The notes: generated by a model from the sequence alone, not told the origin. A DNA stretch of 64,000 bases from Methylorubrum suomiense (GCF_022179765.1 NZ_BPRE01000008.1:62001-126000); one strand, 5' to 3'. Shown: positions 1 through 8,436, counted from the stretch's first letter. Numbers and translations: made by a program.

Positions 1-1
1 G

Positions 2-1024
2 ATGCGAGCCCTTCAGCTGTTCGGCGACCGCGACCTGCGCGTCACCGAGGTCGAGCCGCCGACCGCGCCGGGTCCCGGCGAAGTGCAGATCCGCATCCGC
101 GCGGTCGGGCTCAACTTCATCGACGTCTGGGGGTTTCGCGGCATGGCCTTCGCCAAGCGCAAGCTGCCGCTGACGGTGGGGGCCGAGGCGGCGGGCGAGA
201 TCTCAGCCCTCGGCGAGGGCGTCGAAGGCTTCGCCGTCGGTGATCCGGTCGTCCCCTACGGTGCCATGACCTGCGGGCAGTGCCGGGCCTGCCGCGAGGG
301 GCGCGACAACCTCTGCGAGGACGTTTCCGGCGTCATGGGCTTCCATCTCGACGGGTTCAGCCGGGAGCTGGTCAACATGCCGGCCCGCCTCGTCGTGAAA
401 GTGCCTCCGAATGTCGATGCCGTGCAGGCGGCCTGCGCCGGCATCGCCTTCGGCACGGTCCAACACATGCTGTTCGACAATGCGAAGCTGGAGCCCGGCG
501 AGTCGATCCTGGTTCATGCCGGCGGGTCGGGCATCGGCACCGCGGCGATCAAGATGGCCAAGGCCATCGGCTGCACGGTCTACACGACCGTCGGCGACGA
601 CCGGAAGGGCGAGAAGGCCCGCGAACTGGGCGCCGACCACGTGATCAACTATCGCGAGGAGCGCTTCGAGGGCGAGGTACGGCGACTGACCAAGCGCAAG
701 GGCGTGGACGTGGTGTTCGAGCATGTCGGCGCCGAGACGTGGAACGGCTCGCTGCTCTGCCTAAAGCGCGGGGGGCGGCTCGTCACCTGCGGATCGACCT
801 CCGGCGTCTCGACGCAGATGAACCTGATGCAGTTGTTCCAGCAGCAATATCGCATCACCGGCTCTTTCGGCTGCCGCATCGCCAATATGCGCGAGAGCCT
901 CGACAAGATGGCGGGGGGGCTCACGCCGGTGGTCGATACGGTGTTGCCGCTCGCCGATTTCGCCAAGGGTCTCGAGCGCCTCGAATCCCGCCAGGTCTTC
1001 GGCAAGATCATCGTGACGATCTGA
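2..1024 (+). CDS. Quinone-oxidoreductase-like zinc-type alcohol dehydrogenase (MDR superfamily)
   Basis: Predicted cytosolic NAD(P)H-dependent oxidoreductase of 340 aa, the normal length of medium-chain dehydrogenases/reductases. The N-terminal GroES-like domain carries four cysteines (C91, C94, C97, C105) spaced like the structural zinc lobe of alcohol dehydrogenases. The catalytic-zinc Cys is absent: the segment reads GLNFIDVWGFRG, and GAEAAG stands where ADHs have GHE, as in quinone oxidoreductases. The Rossmann glycine motif AGGSGIGTAA lies near residues 173-182. It therefore looks like a QOR-type reductase that kept the structural zinc site. The ATG sits at the window edge; MRALQLFGDRDL is a typical start, but an upstream extension cannot be excluded. 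Substrate is unknown. The convergent LysR gene lies 11 bp downstream. Confidence 0.85.
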   Translation: MRALQLFGDRDLRVTEVEPPTAPGPGEVQIRIRAVGLNFIDVWGFRGMAFAKRKLPLTVGAEAAGEISALGEGVEGFAVGDPVVPYGAMTCGQCRACREGRDNLCEDVSGVMGFHLDGFSRELVNMPARLVVKVPPNVDAVQAACAGIAFGTVQHMLFDNAKLEPGESILVHAGGSGIGTAAIKMAKAIGCTVYTTVGDDRKGEKARELGADHVINYREERFEGEVRRLTKRKGVDVVFEHVGAETWNGSLLCLKRGGRLVTCGSTSGVSTQMNLMQLFQQQYRITGSFGCRIANMRESLDKMAGGLTPVVDTVLPLADFAKGLERLESRQVFGKIIVTI

Positions 1025-1035
1025 GCGAGCCTGTC

Positions 1036-1923
1036 TCAGGCGAAGAGGCGTTCGCCGTTGCCGGAGATCTCACGGACGCAGGCTGCCACGTGACCTGCCA
1101 GGGCCTTCGCGGCCGGCCCGGCCCCGTCGCGCACGCGCATCAGCACGTCGTAGCCGCCGAGCGGGGGCAGGGTCGTCACGCGGCGGAAGGGCCGGCGCGC
1201 GACGTTCGCCGGCAGCGGGGCGACCGCCAGATCGGCCTCGACCGCCGCGATCTGTCCCTGGCAATGCTCGCTCGAATAGGCGACGCGGTAGGGGATGCCT
1301 GCCTGGTCGAGGGCATTCAGGGCCGCAGCCCGCCACGCGCAGCCGCTGTGGCAGAGCGCCAGCGGCAGCGGGCGTCGAGTCTCGGCCAACCCGCCATCGA
1401 GGCCGATCCAGACGAGGTCCTCCGCCTGGACGACGCTGGCGTCGCGGTTCGCGCCGGCGTTGCCGGTATAGAGGACGAGGTCCAGGGCACCGTCCGTGCA
1501 GGCGTCGGCCAAGGCGCGGCTCGCGTCGAGCCGGACATCGACCTGAACATGCGGATGCCTCACGGAAAACCGGCGCAGCATCGCCGGTAGGGCGAACAGA
1601 CCTGAATCGTTGGGCGCCCCGAAGCGGACGCGCCCCTCCATCGGCGGTGCGTCGAAGAAGGCCACTACCTCGTCGTTCACCGCCAGCAGGCGTCGGCCGA
1701 GGCCCAGCAGCACTTCGCCATCCGCTGTCGGCACGATCGTCCGGGGGCGCCGCAGGAACAGGGCGCGACCCAAGCGCTCCTCCAGCCGCTTGACCTGCAG
1801 GCTGACGGCCGAGGGCGTACGCCCGATCCGGTCGGCGGCGCGCGAGAAATTGCCCGTCTCGCAGATCGTCACGAAGGTGCGCACGAGATCGAGATCGAGA
1901 TTGGCGGGGTTGAGGGGGCCCAT
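1036..1923 (-). CDS. LysR-family transcriptional regulator
   Basis: Predicted DNA-binding regulator of 295 aa, the usual LysR size. The N-terminal winged HTH reads LDLVRTFVTICETGNFSRAA followed by GRTPSAVSLQVKRLEERLG. The C-terminal periplasmic-binding-protein-like co-inducer domain covers roughly residues 80-290. I chose the ATG at 1923 because the HTH begins about 10 residues later, as is usual; an in-frame ATG at 1962 would add 13 residues without homology character. It is divergent from the DUF1127 gene (about 110 bp between starts) and convergent with the MDR oxidoreductase, so either could be its target. Effector unknown. Confidence 0.88.
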   Translation of the reverse strand: MGPLNPANLDLDLVRTFVTICETGNFSRAADRIGRTPSAVSLQVKRLEERLGRALFLRRPRTIVPTADGEVLLGLGRRLLAVNDEVVAFFDAPPMEGRVRFGAPNDSGLFALPAMLRRFSVRHPHVQVDVRLDASRALADACTDGALDLVLYTGNAGANRDASVVQAEDLVWIGLDGGLAETRRPLPLALCHSGCAWRAAALNALDQAGIPYRVAYSSEHCQGQIAAVEADLAVAPLPANVARRPFRRVTTLPPLGGYDVLMRVRDGAGPAAKALAGHVAACVREISGNGERLFA

Positions 1924-2036
1924 GTCGCGATCATCCTCCGCGTTCGTGTGAGCATCCCTCATCGATTGCGTAAATTCAATTCGTTCGACTCAACGTGAAG
2001 ATCCAGCGATCCTCCGCTCCTGAGAAGGAGACGGCG

Positions 2037-2357
2037 ATGGCTCACAGGTTCGAGGCGATGATGCGCTCCATCGGAGCCCTGGTTCGGTCACGGATGTGGG
2101 GATCGGCGACCAGAACGGGCGCGCGATACCCCCAGGCCCGTCTGTCGGACCTCGACGACCGGCTTCTCGATGATCTCGGGTTGACGCGCTCCGGCGAGCC
2201 CTTGCCGAGAGAGCCGTCGCGAAGCCGGGCGCCTCAGCGGCGCGGGGTCGGGCGCCAATCCGGCGGGGCCATCTCGAAGCCGGCGAAGTCGAAGCCGGGG
2301 GAGACGGTGCAGCTGACGAGCGTCCAGGCGCCGAGGCTGGTCGCCGTCTGCCAGTGA
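2037..2357 (+). CDS. DUF1127-type small protein with extended C-terminus
   Basis: Small basic protein of 106 aa. The hallmark DUF1127 segment ARLSDLDDRLLDDLGLTRSG lies at about residues 33-52; such proteins are common in Rhizobiales and the arginine-rich ones have been linked to RNA turnover and phosphate metabolism. The start at 2037 is supported by GAAGGAG 6 bp upstream, so an in-frame ATG-less extension to 1995 is disfavoured. Odd feature: family members normally end soon after this motif, but this frame runs about 55 residues further and overlaps the 3' end of the convergent cupin gene by 124 bp. The Arg/Pro/Ser-rich tail is therefore largely antisense to the cupin and may be a recent stop-codon loss. 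Confidence 0.65.
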   Translation: MAHRFEAMMRSIGALVRSRMWGSATRTGARYPQARLSDLDDRLLDDLGLTRSGEPLPREPSRSRAPQRRGVGRQSGGAISKPAKSKPGETVQLTSVQAPRLVAVCQ

Positions 2358-2674
2358 CCGGCCGGGACCACGATCTGCGGGCGCTGTCCGCGCAGCAGGT
2401 CCGGGCCGAGATGGTGGGCCGATGCGTCGTGGCCGTTCGGGCTCAGGGTGATCACCAGGGGCGCACCCGCGTGCCAGAGCCAGATTTCGGCGGCGTCGAC
2501 CCGATGCCAAGCCGAGGTCTCGCCGACGCCGAGCAGGTAATAGATGGCGGTGCCGACCGAGCGTCCGTCGACCTCGCGGGGATCGCGGAACGTCTCACGG
2601 TAGTAGCCGCCCTCGGGATGGGGGCTCAGCCCGAGGGTGTCGATCACCTGGGTGGCGGTGAGGCTGTCGCTCAT
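2234..2674 (-). CDS. Cupin superfamily protein, DUF985 type
   Basis: Cytosolic beta-barrel cupin of 146 aa, full length for the DUF985/cupin_5 family (yeast YML079W-like). Visible family features are the N-terminal LGLSPHPEGGYYRETFRD, YYLLGVGETSAWHRVDAAEIW in the barrel, and the C-terminal segments VPAGHWQTA and VSCTVSPGFDFAGFEM. The biochemical role of the family is not established; a sugar or nucleotide-sugar ligand has been suggested from structures. The 3' end overlaps the extended convergent DUF1127 frame. An exported-protein gene follows in the same direction further left of the strand (3695-2769 lies upstream), with a 94 bp gap. Confidence 0.9.
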   Translation of the reverse strand: MSDSLTATQVIDTLGLSPHPEGGYYRETFRDPREVDGRSVGTAIYYLLGVGETSAWHRVDAAEIWLWHAGAPLVITLSPNGHDASAHHLGPDLLRGQRPQIVVPAGHWQTATSLGAWTLVSCTVSPGFDFAGFEMAPPDWRPTPRR

Positions 2675-2768
2675 GACGTCTCCTGGCGGGCGATACGGAT
2701 CGGTCGGCCCGGTCCTTCACCGGTGGGCTGCCGGACGCGATCGGCGTCGGTGAGGCGGATGACCGGCC

Positions 2769-3698
2769 TCAGGGGATCGCACCCTGCGGCATGGGAACCG
2801 CCGGCCGCGGGGCAGAGCCTGCGGGTCGCGGCTCGGCCCGTTGCGCCGGCCTGTCGCGCTCTCGGGTGGTGCCTTTGGCGGCCTCCTTGCCGGCTTCCGC
2901 CCCGAGCCCGGCGGCATCGGCCGGGGGGGCGGTCCGGCGCGGCTTCGGCGCGGCCAGGGTTCGCGCCGCGGGGGCGGTGCCGCAGGCGCGGAAGCGGAAC
3001 TCCGCGAGGATATCCCCGGAATCCGCCAAGACCGGCACGGTGTCGGGCAGGGCGTTGAGGGATGCGTCCCACCGGATCGTGCCCCCGATCGTCCCCTCCA
3101 ACACGGCAGGTCCGGCGCCGCGGCGTAGGGACAGGACATCCGGACCGTAGAGCGTCGCGACCTTGCCCCCGATCACGACCTGAAGCACCCGGGTCACGTC
3201 GGGCGTGAGCGGGCGTAAGGGGTTGTCGATGGTGATCGAGCCGGTGCGCGTCACCCACAATTCGATGCTGGCGGGATCGGCGGTCGCCTGACCGGGTTTC
3301 GCCGCCGCCTTGGGGAGACCTTCGAACCGCACCGCCTCGCCGGGCTCGCAAACGATGGACGGCGCGGCGGCCAAGGTCGGCACGGGCGCGGCGGGCGTGG
3401 CCGGGACCGATGCCACGTCGGGCGGGTCGGCCGGAGCGTCCCGATGCCGCCCGGTCTCGGGAGCGGGCGCCTGGGGGGGCGTCTCGGTGGATTTGGCGGC
3501 TTTAGCATCCGCCGGTTTCTCGGCCGGCTTGGCCGGTCGTTTGGGACGCGGCTTCGGCTTGGGCTTGCGCGGCGCCTCCGGTACGGCCTCGGCGGGCGCC
3601 TCAGAGGGTGGCGCGACATCCTGGGCCGAGGCCGGGACAACCAAGACCGCTCCGAGCATCGCGCAGAGGAGCGTGAGCAGAGTGAAAAACGGCCTCAT
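2769..3698 (-). CDS. Exported Pro/Ala/Lys-rich protein of unknown function
   Basis: Unrecognised 309 aa protein. An N-terminal Sec signal (MRPFFTLLTLLCAMLGAVLV...PASAQ, cleavage near residue 26) leads into a low-complexity Pro/Ala/Lys linker (about residues 28-110, with KPKPKPRPKRPAKPAEKP). A more ordered segment follows (about 115-240) with two widely spaced Cys (VCEPGEAVRF and RFRACGTAP), suggesting a periplasmic disulfide-bonded domain, then another low-complexity tail. The start ATG overlaps the stop of the upstream membrane-protein gene by 4 bp (ATGA-type overlap at 3695-3698), so the two are probably translationally coupled. Confidence 0.7.
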   Translation of the reverse strand: MRPFFTLLTLLCAMLGAVLVVPASAQDVAPPSEAPAEAVPEAPRKPKPKPRPKRPAKPAEKPADAKAAKSTETPPQAPAPETGRHRDAPADPPDVASVPATPAAPVPTLAAAPSIVCEPGEAVRFEGLPKAAAKPGQATADPASIELWVTRTGSITIDNPLRPLTPDVTRVLQVVIGGKVATLYGPDVLSLRRGAGPAVLEGTIGGTIRWDASLNALPDTVPVLADSGDILAEFRFRACGTAPAARTLAAPKPRRTAPPADAAGLGAEAGKEAAKGTTRERDRPAQRAEPRPAGSAPRPAVPMPQGAIP

Positions 3699-4003
3699 CC
3701 GATCTGCCTCCGCCTCCCGGCGGCGTCCGGTTCGGGGGGATCGCTCCGATCCGCGATCAAGGTGCGACGGTCATCGAGAATCGTCTCGTCGAGAGCCTGG
3801 ACATCGAGGATGACCGCCTCGCGATCGATCGGGCTCGCGCGTGGGGGGGTCAGCTTGCGCACCGTCCCCGCCTCGTCGTCCGCCCAAGCCTCCTCCTGCG
3901 GCAGCCGCAGCGGCGCGCGGCGCTCCGCTCGGAAGAGACCCACCATCAGGACACACACGATCAGCGTGACCGCGACCGCGGCGAGGATCACGAAGTTTTC
4001 CAT
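3695..4003 (-). CDS. Small single-pass membrane protein
   Basis: Unrecognised 102 aa protein. One N-terminal transmembrane helix (residues 4-24, FVILAAVAVTLIVCVLMVGL) is followed by a charged cytoplasmic region rich in Asp, Glu and Arg. It overlaps the downstream exported-protein gene by 4 bp, so the two likely form an operon and may act together at the envelope. The promoter must lie in the 177 bp shared with the divergent PEPC-like gene. Confidence 0.65.
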   Translation of the reverse strand: MENFVILAAVAVTLIVCVLMVGLFRAERRAPLRLPQEEAWADDEAGTVRKLTPPRASPIDREAVILDVQALDETILDDRRTLIADRSDPPEPDAAGRRRQIG

Positions 4004-4180
4004 ACAGGGCCGACCCTAGACCGGATCAAGCGCCCATGCACGCCCTCCGGCACCGTGACAGACTCATCCCCGGCAAGAGGTTCGAAAACACGGAACGGTC
4101 CTTGCGTCGCCGGAGGAAACGGTGAGAACCGGCTGCGCGGAGCCGAAAGGGTCGCCGGCCGCTCACATCAGGGATGCTCG

Positions 4181-7117
4181 ATGCCGCTCGAAGACCACCG
4201 CTCGGACAATGTCGCGCCCGTCGCCCGCTCGCAGGGGGGCGCGGACACGCCGCCCGCCCTCCCAGGCAACGACCTCGAGCGCGACCTCCTCGACCTCGTG
4301 GCCCGCAGCCGTGAGCAGGCGAGCGAGGATCCGTTCCGCAATCCGGTTCTGGCGGTGACGCTGGCGATCACCCGCCGCCTCGATCGAGAGGAGATCGGCG
4401 AGAGCGATCTCGACGCGCTGCTCGCCACCCTCCGACGCCGGGCGCTGACGGAGCGGACCGCCCGCCTGCGCGACTATGTCGGCCTCGACGGTGACGAGGC
4501 CGCCTCGCTCGCCGACCTCGCCGGGCGCCTCGTCGCGGCGATCCCGCGCGGCGCCTCGGATTTCGAGGCGTTCCGGGAGCGGGTCGGTCGCACCGGCTTC
4601 GCCGTCGTGTTCACCGCGCATCCGACCTTCGGCATGCCCCGTGCGGTGGCCGAGATGATCGCCCGCGCCGCCTCGCTTCCCGAGGAAGCCGGCCGCACCC
4701 CGATTCTCGGCGAGGCCGCCGCCCGCTCCAGCCGACCCGACCCCGGGATCAGCCTCGATGACGAGTTCGAGCAGGCCTGCGTTGCCGCCAATAACGGCCG
4801 CGCGGCGATCGACGCCTTCAACGGCGCCCTGATCGATGCCGCCCGCGAGCGCTGGCCGGATCGCTGGACCGAGCTGGTGCCCAAACCCCTCGCCATCGCC
4901 AGCTGGGTCGGCTGCGACACCGACGGTCGGACCGATATCGGTTGGTGGGACACGCTGCGCTACCGCCTGATCTCGAAGCGGATGCAGTTCGACCGCATCC
5001 TGCGCGACTTGCCCGACATGCCCGCCACCCGCGTGGTGCGCGAGCTGGTCCAGGGCGCCCGCGCCGCGGTCGAGCGCCAACTCGCGGGCGCGCCGCTCCT
5101 GGGCACCAAGCCCTCCCTCGAGACCGTGCACCGCTTCGCGCTGGCCCTCATCATCGAGCGCGAGCGCGCCCAGACCGATGCCGGGCCCCTGCTCGCGGGG
5201 CTTGCCGCCGCCATCGGGTCCGCGACCACCGACGCGGATCGGCGCGCCATCGCCGTGCTGCGGTCGGGCGTTGCCGCCCACGGCCTCTCGAACGCCCTGC
5301 CGCATTTCCGGCTCAACGCCAGCCAGATCCACAACGCCGTGCGGCGCGTGATCGATCTCGAAGGCGAGCCCACCGATGCCGCCCAGCGCCGCTCACACCT
5401 CGCGGCGATCAACACCCTGCTCAACGACGTGCGCCCGGTCCCGGTCGATTTCGGGGCGCTCGCCGCCGAACGGGCTTCGGCCGCGCGGCTGATGATGACG
5501 ATCACGCAGATCCTCAAGCATGTCGACGGCACCCACCCGGTCCGCTTCCTCATCGCCGAGACCGAGACCGGCTACACCCTCCTCGCCGCCCTCTGGCTCG
5601 CACGCCATTACGGCATCTCGGACAAGGTCGAGATCACACCGCTGTTCGAGACGGCGAGCGCCCTGGAACAAGGCATCCGCGTCCTCGACGACGCCCTGCG
5701 CAATCCGCACTGGCGCGCCCATCTCAAGCGGCTCGGGCGCCTCTCGGTGCAATTCGGCTACTCGGATTCCGGTCGTTACGTCGGTCAGCTCGCCGCGACG
5801 TTCTGGATCGAGCGGCTCCGGCTGCGCATCACCGAACTGATGACCCAGAACGGGCTCACCGAGATCGAGCTCGTCATCTTCGACACCCACGGCGAGTCGA
5901 TCGGGCGCGGCGCGCATCCGACCTCACTGCGCGACCGCCTCGCCTATCTCGCGCCGGAGGATTCCCGGCGGCGCGACGCCGAGGCCGGCATCAAGGTGAG
6001 GCTCGAATCGAGCTTCCAGGGGTCCGACGGCTACCTGATGTTCGGCTCGCCCCAGCTCGCGAATGCCTCCGTCGCCCGCATCGCCGAGCACCTCTTCTCC
6101 GACACGCTGGCGGAGGACGATGCCTTTTCGGACTACGCGCTGAGCGACGGCAAGGCGGCCAATCCGGCGGCGGATCCGATCTACGAGGAAAGCGACTTCG
6201 CCGCCGAATTCTTCCGCACCGTGCGCCAGGACATGGAGGCTCTGGTCGACGATCGCGGCTATGCGGCTTTGCTCGGCACCTTCGGACCGAGCCTCATCGA
6301 CCGCACCGGCTCACGTCCCGTCGCCCGCCAGTCGGATTCGGGCGGTCCCGCCGCCATCACCCATCCGCGCCAGATGCGGGCGATCCCCAACAACGCGATC
6401 CTGCAGCAGCTCGGTTTCCTCGCGAACTCGCTGCACGGCGTCGGCCGGGCGGCACACCGGGCGCCGGAGACGTTCCGGCACATGCGCACCGGCTCGGTGC
6501 GCTTCTCCCGCGCCTTCGGCATGGCGCAGCACGCGGCGAGCGTCGGCGATCTCGACGTGCTGCGCGCCTATATCGATACCCTCGACCCGGCGGTCTGGCT
6601 GGAGCGGGCACGGCGCACCCGCCGCGACGGGCGCCGTGAGGAACTGATGACGGTGGCTGCCGCCCTGGAACGCCTGAGCCTCGCGCCGGACCTGCGGCGG
6701 CTGTTCGGGCGCCTGACCCGCGACTGGCTCCACCTGCAGGCGGCGGCGCCCGACCTCGCCACGATGTCGGCCCGGTTGACCCTGCTTCACGCGATCCGAC
6801 TCGCGCTGATCCACCGGATCTGGTTCCTGGCCGCCCATATCCCGGCCTTCCGGCCCCAGGCGGGCCTGACCCGCGAGATGCTGCTGGAGCGCTTCCTCCG
6901 CCTCGATATCGATGGATGCCTGAAGCTCCTCGACGAGATCTTCCCCGTCATCCCCGACCCGACGCTCGGCCTGAATTTCGGTGAGCCCCCGGGCCCGCGC
7001 GATGTCGGCACCTACGAGACCGAGCACGGCACCCTGTTCGGGCCGATCCGCCGGATGTTCGAGCGGGTGCGGGAGATCTCCGGCATCATCCAGCACGATG
7101 TCGGCGCATTCGGGTAG
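4181..7117 (+). CDS. Phosphoenolpyruvate-carboxylase-like protein with altered catalytic motifs
   Basis: Large cytosolic protein of 978 aa with the overall PEP carboxylase fold order: FTAHPTFG (about residue 144, cf. LTAHPTQ), ASWVGCDTDGRTD (about 241, cf. WMGGDRDGN), FLIAETETGYTLL and PLFETASALEQ (metal-binding region), FGYSDSGRYVG (about 525) and FDTHGESIGRGAHP (about 568). Compared without gaps to E. coli LFHGRGGSIGRGGAP, His579 is Asp, Arg581 is His and Gly583 is Glu. The YSDSAK Lys is Arg, QGE is QGS, and the C-terminal QNTG is missing (ends HDVGAFG). It may be a distant PEPC isoform or a protein that lost carboxylation. I chose ATG 4181 (MPLEDHRSDN); a 42-residue extension to 4055 is possible. 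Serine-cycle methylotrophs carry a canonical ppc elsewhere. Confidence 0.8.
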   Translation: MPLEDHRSDNVAPVARSQGGADTPPALPGNDLERDLLDLVARSREQASEDPFRNPVLAVTLAITRRLDREEIGESDLDALLATLRRRALTERTARLRDYVGLDGDEAASLADLAGRLVAAIPRGASDFEAFRERVGRTGFAVVFTAHPTFGMPRAVAEMIARAASLPEEAGRTPILGEAAARSSRPDPGISLDDEFEQACVAANNGRAAIDAFNGALIDAARERWPDRWTELVPKPLAIASWVGCDTDGRTDIGWWDTLRYRLISKRMQFDRILRDLPDMPATRVVRELVQGARAAVERQLAGAPLLGTKPSLETVHRFALALIIERERAQTDAGPLLAGLAAAIGSATTDADRRAIAVLRSGVAAHGLSNALPHFRLNASQIHNAVRRVIDLEGEPTDAAQRRSHLAAINTLLNDVRPVPVDFGALAAERASAARLMMTITQILKHVDGTHPVRFLIAETETGYTLLAALWLARHYGISDKVEITPLFETASALEQGIRVLDDALRNPHWRAHLKRLGRLSVQFGYSDSGRYVGQLAATFWIERLRLRITELMTQNGLTEIELVIFDTHGESIGRGAHPTSLRDRLAYLAPEDSRRRDAEAGIKVRLESSFQGSDGYLMFGSPQLANASVARIAEHLFSDTLAEDDAFSDYALSDGKAANPAADPIYEESDFAAEFFRTVRQDMEALVDDRGYAALLGTFGPSLIDRTGSRPVARQSDSGGPAAITHPRQMRAIPNNAILQQLGFLANSLHGVGRAAHRAPETFRHMRTGSVRFSRAFGMAQHAASVGDLDVLRAYIDTLDPAVWLERARRTRRDGRREELMTVAAALERLSLAPDLRRLFGRLTRDWLHLQAAAPDLATMSARLTLLHAIRLALIHRIWFLAAHIPAFRPQAGLTREMLLERFLRLDIDGCLKLLDEIFPVIPDPTLGLNFGEPPGPRDVGTYETEHGTLFGPIRRMFERVREISGIIQHDVGAFG

Positions 7118-7118
7118 A

Positions 7119-7162
7119 GCACGATGCGGAAAAGGAAAATTCGTTTTTCCGAGATCATGTGC
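7119..7162. repeat. Rhizobiales-type palindromic repeat
   Basis: Imperfect inverted repeat directly after the PEPC-like stop codon: GCAC-GATG-CGGAAAA pairs with TTTTTCCG-A-GATCATGTGC around a short AT-rich centre. It resembles the dispersed GATGCGGAAAA...TTTTCCGATCATG palindromes seen in many Rhizobiales intergenic regions. It may act as a transcript-stabilising or terminating hairpin. Confidence 0.6.
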
Positions 7163-7205
7163 GACCACAAGGGGATCCAGCGCCCTGTCTCGGCGGAGCA
7201 ACTCG

Positions 7206-7330
7206 TCCGACCCATCCCCTCATCCTGAGGTGCGGAGCGGCGCGAAGGCTCGAAGGACGGTCCCAGACGTCTCGGCGATCCATGGAGCCCTCCTTCGAGG
7301 CCGCTTCGCGGCGCTTCAGGGGGAAGGATG
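7206..7330. repeat. Intergenic mosaic repeat, copy A
   Basis: Begins TCCGACCCATCCCCTCATCC and contains the short palindrome CCTCATCCTGAGG, followed by GCGGAGCG...CTCGAAGGA and later CCTTCGAGGCCGC. The same modules in the same order occur in opposite orientation at 26891-27020, including the TCCGACCCAT flank. The element lies strictly between genes and can fold into a long hairpin through GGCTCGAAGGA and TCCTTCGAGGCC. Confidence 0.75.
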
Positions 7331-7366
7331 GAAGTCGGTCTCCACGTCCGACCCCCGCTCCCTTCC

Positions 7367-7612
7367 CTAATGCCGCATGATGCTCTCGATGCTGGCATCC
7401 GGCTCGACCTTGCCGGCAAAGCGCGACAGGCGCGATAGGCTCGGCTCGGCCAAGCCACCGGCATTGGCGTAGGTCGCGAGGGCGAAGCTGACGAGGAACT
7501 CGGCTTCCTCATGGGTCATCGCCCGTCCGCTCAACGTGCTGGCCGCGCCCCTCACGGCGAGGACCGCTTGGCGGAAGGCGGGGTCGTTCTTCAATTCGTC
7601 CAGGCGACTCAT
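7367..7612 (-). CDS. Conserved small hypothetical protein (81 aa)
   Basis: Not recognised. The predicted 81 aa protein is soluble and mostly helical, starts MSRLDELKNDPAFRQAVLAV and contains THEEAEFLVSFALATYANAG. The start at 7612 is preferred over an upstream in-frame ATG (7939) because the extension is Arg-rich, lies in the promoter region of the divergent gene at 7841, and has no homology-like character. No domain or catalytic motif can be seen. Confidence 0.6.
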   Translation of the reverse strand: MSRLDELKNDPAFRQAVLAVRGAASTLSGRAMTHEEAEFLVSFALATYANAGGLAEPSLSRLSRFAGKVEPDASIESIMRH

Positions 7613-7840
7613 CGGGCGTCCTCGGGGCCGTATCTCGGGGTCCATGTCTCGTATCGGTCGGCATCCGCGCGCGCGGTGCGGGCGGGCGACGACATGAGCG
7701 AATGCTCCATGAACTCCTGCCGAACGCAATCGGTGCAACCGCGGCCCCCGGGCATCGTAACACTCGGTCTCACCTGTCGGCCCCTCGCCGAGCCGCCGGT
7801 GAGCGGTAGATGGTCCGGGCGAGACGCGGGAGATCGGATC

Positions 7841-8035
7841 ATGGACACGAGTGAGGATACGCAGGCGCAGCGTGACCCGGCCTATGTCGAGGGTCGCGCC
7901 GCGGCCGAGCGTGGGGAAGGTGCCGATCGCAATCCCCATTCGGCCGGCTCATCGGAGTACCGCCACTGGGCGGATGGCCACGCCTCGGTGACCGCCCCCG
8001 ATGCCGTCGCCGACGATCTCGCCGATTTCGCCTGA
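7841..8035 (+). CDS. Rmf/CrpP-like small protein
   Basis: Predicted 64 aa protein. The core YVEGRAAAERGEG...NPH...EYRHWADGHAS matches the ribosome-modulation-factor/CrpP pattern (G-x-x-A-x-x-G, then N/C-P, then W-x-x-G-x). Rmf family members bind 100S ribosomes in stationary phase; CrpP-like proteins are related and of disputed function. The assignment is pattern-based inference. The ATG at 7841 follows GGGAGATCGG. It is 10 bp upstream of the next gene, so the two are probably co-transcribed. Confidence 0.55.
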   Translation: MDTSEDTQAQRDPAYVEGRAAAERGEGADRNPHSAGSSEYRHWADGHASVTAPDAVADDLADFA

Positions 8036-8045
8036 GGGCCCGGCC

Positions 8046-8402
8046 ATGCGCGTGCTGGAGACCCCGGATGGGCGCTACATCGTCGTTCACGGGCGGCTTT
8101 GGCGCCGCCACCGGCCCGATCTGGAGCCGACGCGCCGCGACCGGCTGATCCGTGACCTCATGGACGCGCGCCGGGCCGTCCGCGCGGCCAAGCGGTCCGG
8201 TGAAGCCGAGGCGCTGCGAGAGGCACGCTCGGCGGTCGATGCCGCCAAGCACGGGCTGGGAGAGCGTGGTCCGGTCTGGTGGACGGACGGCACGCCGGAT
8301 CTCAATCGGCGGATGATCGCCAACACACCCTATGCGGATTGGTATTCCGACCTGCCGGACGCCGCCAAGGCCGATCCCGACCGGAGGAAGGCGTCGGCTT
8401 AG
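8046..8402 (+). CDS. Conserved hypothetical protein of Rhizobiales
   Basis: Soluble protein of 118 aa. It starts MRVLETPDGRYIVVHGRLWR, has an Arg/Ala-rich helix (LMDARRAVRAAKRSGEAEA, then a second copy ARSAVDAAKHGLGERG) and a C-terminal WWTDGTPDLNRRMIANTPYA segment that I recognise as conserved in small hypothetical proteins of this order. Function unknown. It is 10 bp after the Rmf/CrpP-like gene; a 9 bp stem hairpin follows 35 bp downstream. Confidence 0.7.
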   Translation: MRVLETPDGRYIVVHGRLWRRHRPDLEPTRRDRLIRDLMDARRAVRAAKRSGEAEALREARSAVDAAKHGLGERGPVWWTDGTPDLNRRMIANTPYADWYSDLPDAAKADPDRRKASA

Positions 8403-8436
8403 CGATCTCCAGCTGAGCATTCGAGGCGGGGCGCGG

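Noticed and set aside
4163..5332. Long minus-strand frame (389 codons) opposite the PEPC-like gene, and similar long antisense frames opposite the molybdenum hydroxylase, PQQ-fold and cysI genes
   Set aside because: High GC makes long antisense frames common; their composition is that of shadow frames, and the sense genes have clear family motifs.
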